DNA of 64,000 nt from Stentor roeselii (lineage: Eukaryota; Ciliophora; Heterotrichea; Heterotrichida; Stentoridae): the NCBI GenBank assembly GCA_006503475.1, contig RSEH01000219.1, forward strand, positions 1 through 64,000, given 5' to 3'. The translations under genes were made by a program, and so were the position numbers. This document shows, piece after piece, positions 33,801 to 42,064 of the stretch (position 1 is its first letter; every line of letters begins with the position of its first letter). Below the pieces are notes generated by a model. The model worked only from the letters and a program-made list of their open reading frames with translations, was not told the DNA's origin and did no database searches.

Positions 33801-36800
33801 CGAAATCTTTCAATTAAAAGACACTCCAAACAACATAACCCCAGTCTCATCAATACCGATATTCAGCGAAGACTTTATCACCCTTTTCATCGATCAAAAG
33901 AAAAGCGAAAGTCCTGAAGTTATCCTCAGCAAATGTAAAAAACTTATTCTGAAAAACTCAAGTTCCGACCTGGTCCTCCTCATTAAACTCAACTCAATGT
34001 CTCAAGATGAAAAGAAAAAGATAGAAAATGATTGGAAAATTTATAATTCTATTGATTTCAGGGAATATCTAAAGAAACTTTTTAGCTCTGAGAAATATGA
34101 AAGGGAAGAAAAGCGATGCAAGTTAATTTTTTCAACGTTTGACTGCTTTGGGGTCGAGATCTTGAAAAGTCAATTCAAAAGTCTTATTCAATTTGAGTAC
34201 TGCAGAGATTTTCAATCTGAGGATCAGCTAAAAATGAGTTATCATCGATATTTAGCTGATATTACAAGAAAACTGTTTTTATTTGAAATAGATTATGAAG
34301 AGGATGAAAAACATCTGAGGTTTGTGGTCAATGTTTTGGATTCAACTCAAGGCGGATGTAAAAATGTTTGCATTATTTTGAGGATGAAAAGGAGCCAAAG
34401 TTTGAGAAAACCTGTGATGAGTTTTAAAGGATGGAAATATAGAATGTTTGAATCGCTATCGTGTAATAATCTGAATTTCATCAATGAAATAGTTGATTCT
34501 GACCTCGTGAATATCATTCAATCCCTAAAAATTCTTACCTCCGAAAAATTCAAAGAATTGATTCAAAAGTCCTTTGATATGATCTCATTTAATTCAAGTC
34601 TTCACAGTTCAGAGTACCTAAGAAATCTTAAGAGTCTTTTAATCAAGCATTTTTGTGAAACAAGTGACATGAAGGAAATTTTTGAAACCCTATTCATTCA
34701 AAATATCCAGACTTCAGAGGAAAATCTAAATGAAAAGTGGATTTTTCAGCTTTTTACTCAAGAAGGGCTAAAAAATTCTTCGAAATCCTTGAATGAAATG
34801 CTTATTTATTATATAAATGAAGTCTTATTAATAGAAACTATCAGTATTTTAAAGACCTGCAGTTTCAAATCAGGTTTGAATTCATTTTTAACTTGCAAGG
34901 CTCATGATTCAAGATTTTCAATTTGGAAAGAAATCTTCTTAAATCTGGAATGTTGCAATATTGAAGTTGAACTAAAAGAAAATAGGTATTCTTTGGATTA
35001 CTTAACAGAACTTAACCTTCCTTTCATTTATGAAGACTACAAAGTGCTTAAGGTTAAATATTTAGAGTTGGTGAATGATGAAGTTTCACAAAAAAACCTC
35101 GGACCTGAACTTGAAAGATTTCTTCTCCAGAAGTCTTTATGGAAGGAAAAATCTTATCTTTTCAACAAAGACAAAAAAATCATGAACGACTTGTTAATGG
35201 ATTTCATTGAAATTTTCTTAATCGAGCAAAATGTGCAGAAGAGACTTTCCCATCAAGTAAGTAAAATATTCAAATCACAGCTGATTGATTTTAAAACTGA
35301 TGAAATCCTGAAAGAATTTTTCTTGAATCAGTCGAAAATAATTAGTATCAACGAAATTCTAGTCATATTTTACAAGTACTCGAAAGTAAAAGATTTTGAC
35401 CTGATCTTTGAAACACTTCCTGACTGGCCGAATGGTTCATCTGATGAGTTAATCTCCATCTTTGAAAGAATTATTGAAGTCATTTCACCATACGACGAAG
35501 ACTTTTTGAATTTAAATGACATGAAAATCTACTCAAAAGACCTAAAAACATTTAAAAGACAATTAAAATCATTTTCAAGACCCAAAAACTACAAAAAGCT
35601 TTTTTTTCTCTCAAAATTATGCAAGCTCAGTAATAAATCCTTGATTCTCAAAATCTGTCTTGAATGGTTTGGTAGAAGTTACGATCATTTATTTTCAACT
35701 GAAATTTCTTCAGGTATCATCGCAAGTTCTCTTTATAAAAAAAACCGAAAATTCTGGGTGTTTTACTTAACCCAAGTCATAAAAAAAAACATTGAAATGA
35801 TTCCAACTATTGCAGAAGAAGTCAGGTCATACGATGCATGGAAGTACTCAGGACCATTGATCGAAACTGTCCTTAAATGCACTGGTTTGAAAAAAACGCT
35901 TAAATATATTGAAAATAATAAAGCAAACTTAGAAACTCTTAAAATTTTATTTGAAACTGAAAACAGAAATTTACAATATTTGAAAAATTTCATGAAGAGT
36001 TTGGAACTTAGAGATAAGTTTTGCATTATGATTGCTGATAAGGTAAAAATACTTGATTTTCAGGTTAGTTTTGAGAATTTTTCTAGAAATTGTGAAAATT
36101 ACATGCAGGGATTTGAAATTTTGAATGAAAGTAATGAAAATTTGATTTTAGTAGTTTTTAGTGCAAGAATTAGATTTTATTTGGACCAGTTCATTCGTTT
36201 CTGTGGCACTGATAAGAATTTATTGAAGGATAATGAAGAGTTTTTTATGAATGAAATGAAAAAAGTCTTGTCTGCACGAAGAACATTGATATATGAACTG
36301 TATTGCTTAAAAGTCTTGAAAACTTCAGAAAGTGCTTCGATTTTAGGTCTGGAAAAACTCTGTTCAACAATCAAGGATGACTGGAAAGTTGATATCCTTA
36401 ACTATTCAAATTTCAGTAATATTTATGCCTCGAACTTAGAATTAAACGAACCTAATTTAAAATACTTCTTAGGCCAGAGTAATTATTCTGAAAAAGATTT
36501 TTCTCTCATTCAAAGATTTTTCAGGTGTTCCTCAGTTCCAACCTGGAAAACTCTAGTCGAAAACTTCAGCCACTTAATAAACAAAGAAAAATACAAAGTT
36601 CTTGATTATTTTATCACCAACTTCAAAGAACTCTCGAATCTCGGTCATTTCTTCAACATTTTAAACTTTGCAAGAAAAATGATTGAAGAATGTTCTTTTA
36701 AGTACTCAAGAGCTGAAGCTAAAATGATAACAATTGAAGAGTTTTTGCAAACCAGGCCACATTTAAAGGAAATTTTCAGGGAATTCAAAGAATCTTGGGA

Positions 36801-37893
36801 AAAAATAAGTCTAGAGAATTATGGAGAAATAGTTTTCAAAGACCTGAAGATTACTGATCCAATTGGGTACTTTTTAGTTGAAACTGAATGTAATAGTCTC
36901 GGGGTTCAATTAGCGAATTGTTTGAAATACCTGGGAATGATTCAAAATCGTTTTTTATTATTGAATAAGTTTGTTGATGGTAAAGCTTCAAAGATTCTGA
37001 CTCTTGAAAAAAGCGAGATTTTTTACATTAGCTCTAAAAATTTAATGAAAATTGTTACAAGCTGCTCGAATAATTGTCTTGACTACGGAAAGGGCTGGGA
37101 AGTTGCATATGACTGGCAAAGGATAAATTTTTATATCAAAAAGTTCATCAGAAAGTCAAAGTTTCTTGACATAGAAAACATCAGCACCGTTCAATACCAG
37201 TTCGAACTCCTTCATCCAAGAAGTAAACACTCAAGGATCATCAGTGAAATAAGGCAAAGACTAGACCAAGAAACCCTGACTGAAATGGAACTGGAATTCA
37301 TTAATATTCAGATGTCTTCAAAATCATCTGGAAATGAAAAAATCATTTCACAATCATGGAAAACGGTTCACGGACTACTTGAAAAAACACTTCCAAGAGT
37401 TAGACACTGTCATTCAACTCATTGTTATTTAATTAAATTCATTTCTGGGTTCGATGAAAAACTTGCAGATGAATTCAGAAGTTTTTTTTGCTTCAACAAA
37501 ATTTATGTCTCGAAGTTTATTCATCTTTACGAATATGCTGAAATCCAAGTTTTTCATTTAATGTCAGGGTTGATTGATGATCATTATAAGTTGAAATTCG
37601 AGAGTTTTAATGATGATGAAGATTTTTTGAGGTACTCTTGGAACCTATTTAAGAAAGGTGATATAAAATTTGCACAAAAGGTTTTAAGTGAATGTAAAAA
37701 TGTTTTGAAACGTGTTGTTGTTAGAGTTCTTCTGGCAGACCCTATCCCGGATTTTTCGCTTGAAGAGATATACAAAGGAGAGGATTATTTTGGCTCTTTC
37801 TGCAGAGACCTTATTCAAGAAGGAGCTTTTAGACTTCCAAGGGTGTATAATTTACAAAATGCGATTCAGCAAGTGCTCAAACTTCATTTTTAA
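24862..37893 (+). CDS. Giant RNF213/mysterin-like paralogue lacking the RZ finger
   Basis: 4343 aa in one frame, a paralogue of the giant protein at 6242 along its whole length (both begin MSD-x-DQ). Shared landmarks: STYPGLGKSTYI near residue 1855, Walker A GEPGCGKTS near 2250, GEPGCGKSL near 2572, SFLQRFEKHHILLKDLL near 2955, and the C-terminal TVQYQFELLHPRSK. It differs in key places. The first Walker B is LFDNFN, with the catalytic Glu replaced by Asn. The second is LFEEINLLE instead of LFDEIGLAE. The sensor/arginine region SNWRLDASKMNRA became SVERLSPLYENKV. About 400 residues holding the RZ finger in the paralogue are replaced by a ~60-residue linker near 3835-3895. ATP binding may remain, but hydrolysis and ubiquitin transfer are doubtful. 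It may act as a scaffold or dimer partner (inference). The long open frame argues against a pseudogene. Confidence 0.9.
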   Translation: MSDPDQTSERSEPLRKRSTSWSEDRVQMITSCKRAAERYNADFQDGLSWQSVFFYAFLGDYPEICQKKVEFVKDSRVFEGIGQIFKVVLSLSAFKYVESLTDQEMAIDFLVDMGKGKFFIHKKTEKCLVVYSEMTCSLGLIGVVVVEDRDDFGFELKVFVECGWSGSDSGFEMDLEKFCCERRKIVKFEDIQFESDVITFEDRKYYPGIIKGWRTSGRAQEFQSNDSNQALKYLKNENTGMELRTCKGNELVNQLDIDINNFKEKFMQNCEKYRKSTERDTRDLKSFRNLFIEWHQKELSGRKSEVDIYEGFGAIWRIKIDLEILKTLQALNEDQFLLYLKEFIKFSQGFIIQDPELFYRLNEKSNDDLIFSMLTIKGSSLKSVLAAIYIDYDASIKFYHTIKFAYFCDASDIEEKIKVLRKNHFHKSINNIFGRQGLKSLLFIERNLRLIPTFDLNAPIKERKSKKVHLLYLNIKNQDIFMKNKKIVMKDRIQKLLFFSKNELYVNNQGQRVYILKREYDILENSEYYMQMNWNSDTRNHQFIEKFKKKRKLENNSSSEFLFDVEFVQSEQENKVEVPGKAISDKFEQLFYYMLAIKTEEEIEDLLKSFLSLTEKEETTEAELKYYQEEIVNFVDKKIENNLEKDYQKTFNQLCVLSVVTIYPFDCKLSESSIIKLVFSIKECSGQHLVYFRSKTHFDQAIIGLVKTFIQYEQTSGEFAQLFDTFEDYNYLRSALKTYVKLHHHKGLEIKLDTLKCFLSYCKLFTRKQTEGFVRFLFGYIKNPVIKSSLIPETVFILQLADERQEFINSSLKDFKPQLKDLAKILKIIEKKNIVNEFSESVEFRNLIQEFLEDQSLFNQSNLPEMKKILRFIIKNSKILKIDLIVQIEKLFINSAFCESVDLFYLFSEERAEVFKKWVDQKPSSAIDIQFLEKIDKVIARAPEENQFDISMSVISKIEKSKLFKMMPCVENCSSNVLKGSFKSIFTSKLLNQGNHKTTLLDLISLSEKYKECSLFQDLLIEAKNLFRPSEDELIEHILKNPSRSSFLFIFIHGGYFRLYPELFSGLSNCLKSFRNQLKLKTLDFSTFAAIQNHSKSESMAFEDYLRTVFPNSKKRRKLFRVFNELEEKITEINKFCKFMKKIVFKSTSENPELVKKVQTFESFLFKCSSISVGDLKLPAELQGLYQLFVEISVPMTSKLFISLMKEISPFYKGNYEELLRKSLERFKEFGRFMNKIFSCSSLTIDSLIRAFYYIPDEVTLKKESNILTKYLPESSSKKLRRIERNFLETFKMIIDFSKVQTLIVSIEACYKILGFLSNPLKKYKNLNQMIFTSETMFLLVTLSNEGINRLTTENIEAVNIFFTVVSENHFIIRLARSITANFLAFWEEHAINSKYQEISTEIIRKFINVCAFFKNLPNVPENLKDYCDKVINLMNSNQFSTIIEDILECRPCSTLLKDWIRFDNNFDLLDIFVIKKICMESKLSIRRIGGKFEVQLIFTIDEDKLSDIIDLKLIKRLRDKALVYSYSSNLKYQELFEEELSEIFKSFLDFADKICDFIKIIKKLNKTLFRNKLKSQYQFYFKNKSCERLKIKLLKLMNLLKNEWTPSLREIKEKYYNINFLTSENILQVDEFIFDQNHENLIEILPLLNYMQIEIPEIKKENINPPDSMKERLKYIAKFLEDLKYQPKEFRFSSDHIEKKVNLTPGSILVANTEVIYAGILTIYSIYSTILPRDDIVFFCHRTSKWKKIKSFLFRSLLNYRQEIFSLIKPENLCLKYQNKILELLKRNYDHENQRLYLAIVTNDQTCFLVSELKMLLFKIVRIHSYNILKDQQIKKMVQDACPRIEIVRSTYPGLGKSTYITELGIKEGKKIYDIQITGALEEVNEIIQKYIHIPKSIIKFSINKLPAPQFINELIFKLAIFPSFGFANSIYRLHESSNVVYELGYHKNDNFSEVEMFKYIKCVQIPEFDIKNIKLYPEINYVCRSLIALTNLSIEKTDIDPNVTNDSQGSIIGSYMYVIKKYLMSESTEVKNFHKLNALIRVFFTLLQNLNQSVFSAYALEQYRKHNRADINTFSGLRSFIIQILCNTTKKLMINQSNQLEIQTNNIREYKCVDELTILISKSGYLCGLLPSSNLNQEKIERFKICQKTLKNLKPTKNQENLIDWVERGENSNTVEFDNNHSESLTVELLNLYSRQTLIFDNLNEDSEFIKKRLEKVTATDYVVTFDNFMKMNIIMSRCVSNIPVILDGEPGCGKTSLLKFLIEQVLHERLIIIHLHPGVSRESMNNELKLANTEAKTTKDLRYWVLFDNFNRSDFVTDIVVLICERKSIFKLSPKLVLIGSYSQYNVKSLRYHRDDIQVNNNNTVHLNNTNKDIPDKATEFILKFEAITGENLKHYVRSFLQRKNLENIQMFTELICMAHSFLQDRETVGMRDIHRFTSLYQWFKLSIPLRKKYKLITPIKEYHKNKSKLKQHKSLKSIFPGVLSFFHCYALRIPDRDSRESFKKAAFSVFQQFEDSLSQEVIESLVRHEQLDLASRMTLPEGVAWTDSLIENVFAVVPCIFSKVPVVLCGEPGCGKSLALEIVALSFKGIKSNDKYFKTLPELMVFYYQGLCQEIQEVFISAEESQGEFKEILSVVLFEEINLLEDESGKLSILNSLLEYENLKVAFVALSVERLSPLYENKVLCSVRLEFDYKELMNQAKDFFKLYVEDADLEKYEEFIFYLIRGYLSIKQWISQQQHPELLGLYDFYRIIQYFSRELKNLHIVDARALLQRAIIKNFPPFPFNIISSFFEEIFAGHHQRLGVLDLLVDDLQNMKSRTLMVICSQNVSMYFRSVVLEHYFNNYYFILGSSFEKDRNDDVKNIAILNDIVRCVEEGVPIVLQNLDNIYRSLVNLINDDFLVRDKIKKWNINLGSSNRICFVHENFKAIVMQENDKKLLQATSKSFLQRFEKHHILLKDLLDPGVISMTHDIISWVDEIFQLKDTPNNITPVSSIPIFSEDFITLFIDQKKSESPEVILSKCKKLILKNSSSDLVLLIKLNSMSQDEKKKIENDWKIYNSIDFREYLKKLFSSEKYEREEKRCKLIFSTFDCFGVEILKSQFKSLIQFEYCRDFQSEDQLKMSYHRYLADITRKLFLFEIDYEEDEKHLRFVVNVLDSTQGGCKNVCIILRMKRSQSLRKPVMSFKGWKYRMFESLSCNNLNFINEIVDSDLVNIIQSLKILTSEKFKELIQKSFDMISFNSSLHSSEYLRNLKSLLIKHFCETSDMKEIFETLFIQNIQTSEENLNEKWIFQLFTQEGLKNSSKSLNEMLIYYINEVLLIETISILKTCSFKSGLNSFLTCKAHDSRFSIWKEIFLNLECCNIEVELKENRYSLDYLTELNLPFIYEDYKVLKVKYLELVNDEVSQKNLGPELERFLLQKSLWKEKSYLFNKDKKIMNDLLMDFIEIFLIEQNVQKRLSHQVSKIFKSQLIDFKTDEILKEFFLNQSKIISINEILVIFYKYSKVKDFDLIFETLPDWPNGSSDELISIFERIIEVISPYDEDFLNLNDMKIYSKDLKTFKRQLKSFSRPKNYKKLFFLSKLCKLSNKSLILKICLEWFGRSYDHLFSTEISSGIIASSLYKKNRKFWVFYLTQVIKKNIEMIPTIAEEVRSYDAWKYSGPLIETVLKCTGLKKTLKYIENNKANLETLKILFETENRNLQYLKNFMKSLELRDKFCIMIADKVKILDFQVSFENFSRNCENYMQGFEILNESNENLILVVFSARIRFYLDQFIRFCGTDKNLLKDNEEFFMNEMKKVLSARRTLIYELYCLKVLKTSESASILGLEKLCSTIKDDWKVDILNYSNFSNIYASNLELNEPNLKYFLGQSNYSEKDFSLIQRFFRCSSVPTWKTLVENFSHLINKEKYKVLDYFITNFKELSNLGHFFNILNFARKMIEECSFKYSRAEAKMITIEEFLQTRPHLKEIFREFKESWEKISLENYGEIVFKDLKITDPIGYFLVETECNSLGVQLANCLKYLGMIQNRFLLLNKFVDGKASKILTLEKSEIFYISSKNLMKIVTSCSNNCLDYGKGWEVAYDWQRINFYIKKFIRKSKFLDIENISTVQYQFELLHPRSKHSRIISEIRQRLDQETLTEMELEFINIQMSSKSSGNEKIISQSWKTVHGLLEKTLPRVRHCHSTHCYLIKFISGFDEKLADEFRSFFCFNKIYVSKFIHLYEYAEIQVFHLMSGLIDDHYKLKFESFNDDEDFLRYSWNLFKKGDIKFAQKVLSECKNVLKRVVVRVLLADPIPDFSLEEIYKGEDYFGSFCRDLIQEGAFRLPRVYNLQNAIQQVLKLHF
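31596..31615. other. GC-rich perfect inverted repeat at Walker A of giant gene 2
   Basis: CCCCGTCA, a four-base TTCT loop, then TGACGGGG: an 8-bp perfect stem in strongly AT-rich surroundings. It lies in codons for NIPVILDGE just before the P-loop. The neighbouring codons to about 31720 also use more G/C than the rest of the gene. It may be chance, an mRNA hairpin, or a trace of conversion from a more GC-rich relative. Confidence 0.6.
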
Positions 37894-38719
37894 TTCTGTG
37901 CTATCAGTTTTTTATGAATTTAAAGAGTGCCTTAGAGGACTATTATTAAGTAAGTTTTTTATAATTAGTTATGATTAATAAAAAAGCGAACTGTTAATAT
38001 TATCAGAATTTAGATTAGAGAATTATTATTCATTGTGTTTGAATAGTGTACAGTTTATAATTCGTAAAATTTTATAGATCTTTAGGAAGTTATTATTTAA
38101 TGAATGATGGAATGATTTTCTTTTTAAGCATTCAAACAGGCTTGTTGTTAAAAATTTTAAATTTAATGTCGGCTATAGACGAAAAAAAAATCATATTTAA
38201 GTATGTAATCGAACTATATAAAATTGTAATTCGGGTCAAAAAAACAGAAAGGCTTATATATCTTTTTAAATAATAGAAGACTTTATATAATTAATTAAGT
38301 TCAGATGAATCTAATTTAATAAGAATCATCTGGTTTATAAACGAGAATTAAAATTGTATTAATTAAGTTTTCATGGACATAAATAAATTATTTAGAAAGT
38401 AAATTTATTAATCATTAAATAATCCAGGAGAAAAGAGAAATATAATAAAGGTGAATTATTATTTAAATATTAATGAATCACTTACCTTTGCACGAGTCTA
38501 TTTATATTAGACAAATAAAATTTAACTTTTCTTAGGGATTACCGATAATTTGTTATTTTATGCTTGCTAATATTATCCTTATTCAAGTGAGTTAAAATAA
38601 TTCATAACTCATCATAAAAGCTACAAATTGAATAAAATTTCCTAAAAATGCACAATGTACAAGAAAATCTTTAAATCAATAAAAAAACCAGATTACCAAA
38701 AATCTATATTAAATCCTAT
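37894..38719. other. AT-rich intergenic region
   Basis: About 825 bp after giant gene 2, extremely AT-rich with no reading frame of note. I see no RNA gene, no clear repeat and no transposon end. It contains the 3' flank of giant gene 2 and, at the right, the 3' end of the decayed B-box gene. Confidence 0.6.
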
Positions 38720-39564
38720 CTAATTCCTCCACTTTTCATTAAAACATTCAGGGTACTTTTTTTTCCATTCAATAGATTCAGAACTTGCATCTCCTTGACT
38801 ACTTTCTCTGACTCGAGATTCCAAGTTCCAGACGTCCACTACTACCTCTTACAACAACCTATATGTGCTTAACGACCTGAATAAGCCAAACCAACTAGTT
38901 GAAAATCACAGACTATGTAAATATTACTCCCTTCTAAATGATACAGTCTGACTAAATTTAACAGTCTTCTTAATCTTACCTAAACAGAACATACAAACAA
39001 ATAGATATTTCCCATCATTGCTTAAAAGTAGCTTTGTTAATCCGTATCTTGTCTCTACAAATACCCAGTTTTTGTTGATTTCCAATATTTTATCTTCTAA
39101 ATTCAAGGCTTGAAAGGCTAAATAGACTCACCCTTTATTTCCCTGATTTTTGATTCTATTTCTTCTGCTTCGGGGTAGAAACGAAATTTTAAATCTCGAA
39201 ATTTCTGGTTTAGTTCAGGAACGAAGGAATTTATAAAAGTTTGATCGAAAGAAACTTTTTGAAAATCTTTCATTCCTCTGATATTTTTATTTATTCCTTT
39301 CAATTTTGAAATCAATACACTAGAAATTTTCCGAATAGCCGAGATCATCGACTGGCAATCATCAATAATCCTAGAGGTGGATTGCTTGATTTCTGATCTT
39401 ATTTTTCTTGCTAAATAAATCTTCGAAGTAATTGTATCGATTTTTTTGGTTAAGTGATTGTTTTGATGCATGTGCATTCCGAAATGATTAGCACAAAAGA
39501 AATGAAGCTCCGGACAATCACTGCACAAATAATCAGCATCATTCACACAAATATCACAGTTCAT
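38720..39564 (-). pseudogene. Decaying B-box protein with WD-like tail
   Basis: From the ATG at 39564, 148 codons encode a B-box-like finger (MNCDICVNDADYLC..CPELHFFCANHFGMHMHQNNH) and a coiled coil. The frame stops in TAG at 39118-39120. Cutting out a GT...AG stretch of 14 nt (GTGAGTCTATTTAG) continues it into LNLEDKILEINKNWVF and GLTKLLLSNDGKYLFVC, which looks like a WD-repeat blade, up to a TAA at 38924. Further WD-like pieces follow in other frames, ending in VDVWNLESRVRESSQGDASS and a stop at 38720. All secure introns in the window are 15 nt, so the 14-nt one suggests a base was lost. I read this as a recently broken gene of the B-box family. The first 148 residues may still be made. Confidence 0.55.
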
Positions 39565-39842
39565 ATTTATAGATCCATAAAAAAACCTAAATTTTCATGA
39601 AGATATAGCTTTAAAGAAATCATTCCTTATTCTATTATTCTTTTTTACTTATAATAACCAAATATTTACGTCTATCTTCAAAATTTTGAATTATTCATTC
39701 GATAATTAACTAATTTTTCACTTAACCTCAACTATTTCACATCAATAATCTCCAAACTACCAATCTTGAAGTCTTAAAACTCTAGCATCTTCAATCACCT
39801 GATGTCATAATTCTAAATTGATATCATTAATAATATTAACTA

Positions 39843-41123
39843 ATGGAAACAAATTGTTTCGACCCAGGCTGTGCTCTTCCAGCCTCCTCCGTTTGTGAAT
39901 GCAACGAAAAAATCACTTATTTCTGCGATTTCCACTCTTTGACCCATCTCAATGAAAACCAAGGAACTCGGCACTCGATCATGAGGCTAGTCCAAGAGAA
40001 CTGGAGTGAAAACAATTTAAGACTTTTGAACTATCTTCAAATGATGTTGGAAAAATCAAAGTCTATAAAAAATAATTTGCTGAAATTGACTCAAGAGATA
40101 AACAAAGAAGCTGAGAAGGTCCTTGGAAGTATCTTAAATGTCTGTGCCCAACTTCAAAAAATGATAAAAAGCATTGAAATAAGAAATTCTTTCATCATTT
40201 CGAATCAAGGAATATTCAATTTTGGGTACTTGAAACAGATCCAAGAAGAAATAAGTGGGTATCAAAAGGGAAAATATCATTATTTTCAATTTGATGATGA
40301 TAAGGTTTATCTTAAACCTGAAAAAATTGAGAAAAAAATGATAGTGCCGAAGATTGTTCGTGAAAAGCTTTATTTTATCAAATACAACTCTAAGACTTTG
40401 ATTGGTTTTAGTTTAGAGAAGTTCTTCTCCATTGAGAGTGAATTGAACTTTTTAAGTGATTCTTTAAGCTCACCTTGCATTTTTCAGTTAAGCGATGATA
40501 TGCTTTTTGTGCATGGAGGACGGGATTGCACCTGGAGAAACTACTACTCAAAAACTTTTTTATATGATGTAAAAAATGAAACTTATGAAAAAATTGACAG
40601 TAATTTTCCCATTTCTGATTCAAGACCTATTGCTTTTGATAGAAAAGTTTTTATATTCGGAGGCGAAATCAATCGTAAGCCTTCAATCAGCAGCAATGCT
40701 TTTGATTTAGAATTGAAACAATGGAGAAGTGTTAGTGATTTACCAAAACCTCTCAATAATACTTCCTCGATTATTTTAAATGATGAAATACTGATCACAG
40801 GAGAATTTAATAGTTGCATGTATCTTTATAATGTTGAAATCGATACTTTTAAGTGCATTTCTACTAACTGTAGTCCCAAGTATTATCATTTGTTGGTTGA
40901 GGTTGATGGCCGATTATTTATCATCACTGATCAAATTTATAAAAATATTCAGGATGATCTTATGTTTTGGCAAGTTGTTAGTTCTAATGGAGTTCGAAAA
41001 GAAACTCTGATTAGTGCAGGGTATTTTAGGAATGGTTTTGTTTATTTTGCTGACTGGGAAGGAAATATTTACAGGTTTAACAAAAAAACAAAGTCAGTAG
41101 ATATTATCACAAGGATTGAATAA
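39843..41123 (+). CDS. B-box/coiled-coil/Kelch-type protein
   Basis: 426 aa. The N-terminus has a B-box-like zinc finger (CFDPGC...CEC...YFCDFHSLTH...H, residues 5-45), then a coiled coil to ~140. A Kelch-like beta-propeller starts near residue 180, with repeats such as DDMLFVHGGRD, RPIAFDRKVFIFGGEI and SSIILNDEILITGEF. There is no RING, so it is not an obvious E3; ciliates have many such B-box/Kelch proteins of unknown function, probably cytosolic scaffolds. It is divergent from the broken B-box gene to its left (278 bp) and related in architecture to the gene at 44146. Confidence 0.8.
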   Translation: METNCFDPGCALPASSVCECNEKITYFCDFHSLTHLNENQGTRHSIMRLVQENWSENNLRLLNYLQMMLEKSKSIKNNLLKLTQEINKEAEKVLGSILNVCAQLQKMIKSIEIRNSFIISNQGIFNFGYLKQIQEEISGYQKGKYHYFQFDDDKVYLKPEKIEKKMIVPKIVREKLYFIKYNSKTLIGFSLEKFFSIESELNFLSDSLSSPCIFQLSDDMLFVHGGRDCTWRNYYSKTFLYDVKNETYEKIDSNFPISDSRPIAFDRKVFIFGGEINRKPSISSNAFDLELKQWRSVSDLPKPLNNTSSIILNDEILITGEFNSCMYLYNVEIDTFKCISTNCSPKYYHLLVEVDGRLFIITDQIYKNIQDDLMFWQVVSSNGVRKETLISAGYFRNGFVYFADWEGNIYRFNKKTKSVDIITRIE

Positions 41124-42064
41124 TTAGCAATTATCATTCTATTTACTTAGTTAATCTATTTTCTCATATTTGAACTCATGATAAGACTTAACCTCGATAA
41201 TATAAATTTGTATCAATGGATTTGCAGTTCATATGCTTTTGCAGCAAATCGAATTCAAAATTGTGAGAATTACTTAAAAAATTTCACATATAACTTACTT
41301 AAACAACATTAATGAGTATAAAGTTTTATGATATATAATCTTCTAGATTGGGTGCGTACCCGGTTCAAGATTATTTTATATCAATTAGCAGAATACATAG
41401 CATATATAAGTAAATAGATTGCTTCGAAAAGAAACCACCTCTAATATTAACCAGTATACCTGACAAAAATTAACCAAAAAGGCATCACCTCCGATATTAC
41501 CATTTAATAATAAGGGCCAATCAAGATAACCTTTTTTTTCTACAATTGAATCAAAATACAAAATCCTTCAAATTATTAATTATGGCAATTTCATGATTAT
41601 AGGCACTTAATTCCTAATAATCAGAAAACCAATTTTATCTGATAATTAAATCAAATTAAAAGTGAGTAGAATTAAAATAAGAGTTTAATTATAATTTCCT
41701 GAAATCTCTTGTCTATATTGCTTAATATCTATAATTATGTATAAAAAAGTTAAATTTAACAGTAATTTCACCATTTAATTCTATATTTCTGTCATTTTTG
41801 AATATGATTTAAGTGAGGCTAATAAAATTCTATATAATTGAATGTATCTGGGTACTTAAACTTATTATCTTATTGTTCATTGTAATTATGGATCCTTTCG
41901 TACTAATTATCCTGAAAGTGGTGAATAAAAAAAGAAATAATAAGAAATCACTTTAACCTATAATTAATCTTTCAAAACCAGATCCTTTAAATTACCCTCA
42001 AAAACCTCTCCAAATCGTAAAAAATCCTCCTATCCCAATTAAAACCCCTATTCTCCTTAAATAA
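41124..42064. other. 0.9-kb AT-rich intergenic region
   Basis: No gene found. A G/C-richer patch near 41345-41375 (GGGTGCGTACCCGGTTCAAG) briefly resembles a tRNA T-arm, but no cloverleaf can be drawn around it. The last ~60 bp before 42065 are C-rich and almost G-free on the plus strand, as in other leaders here. Confidence 0.55.

Noticed and set aside
41342-41375. tRNA-like T-arm (CCGGTTCAAG)
   Set aside because: No acceptor, D or anticodon stem can be drawn around it.
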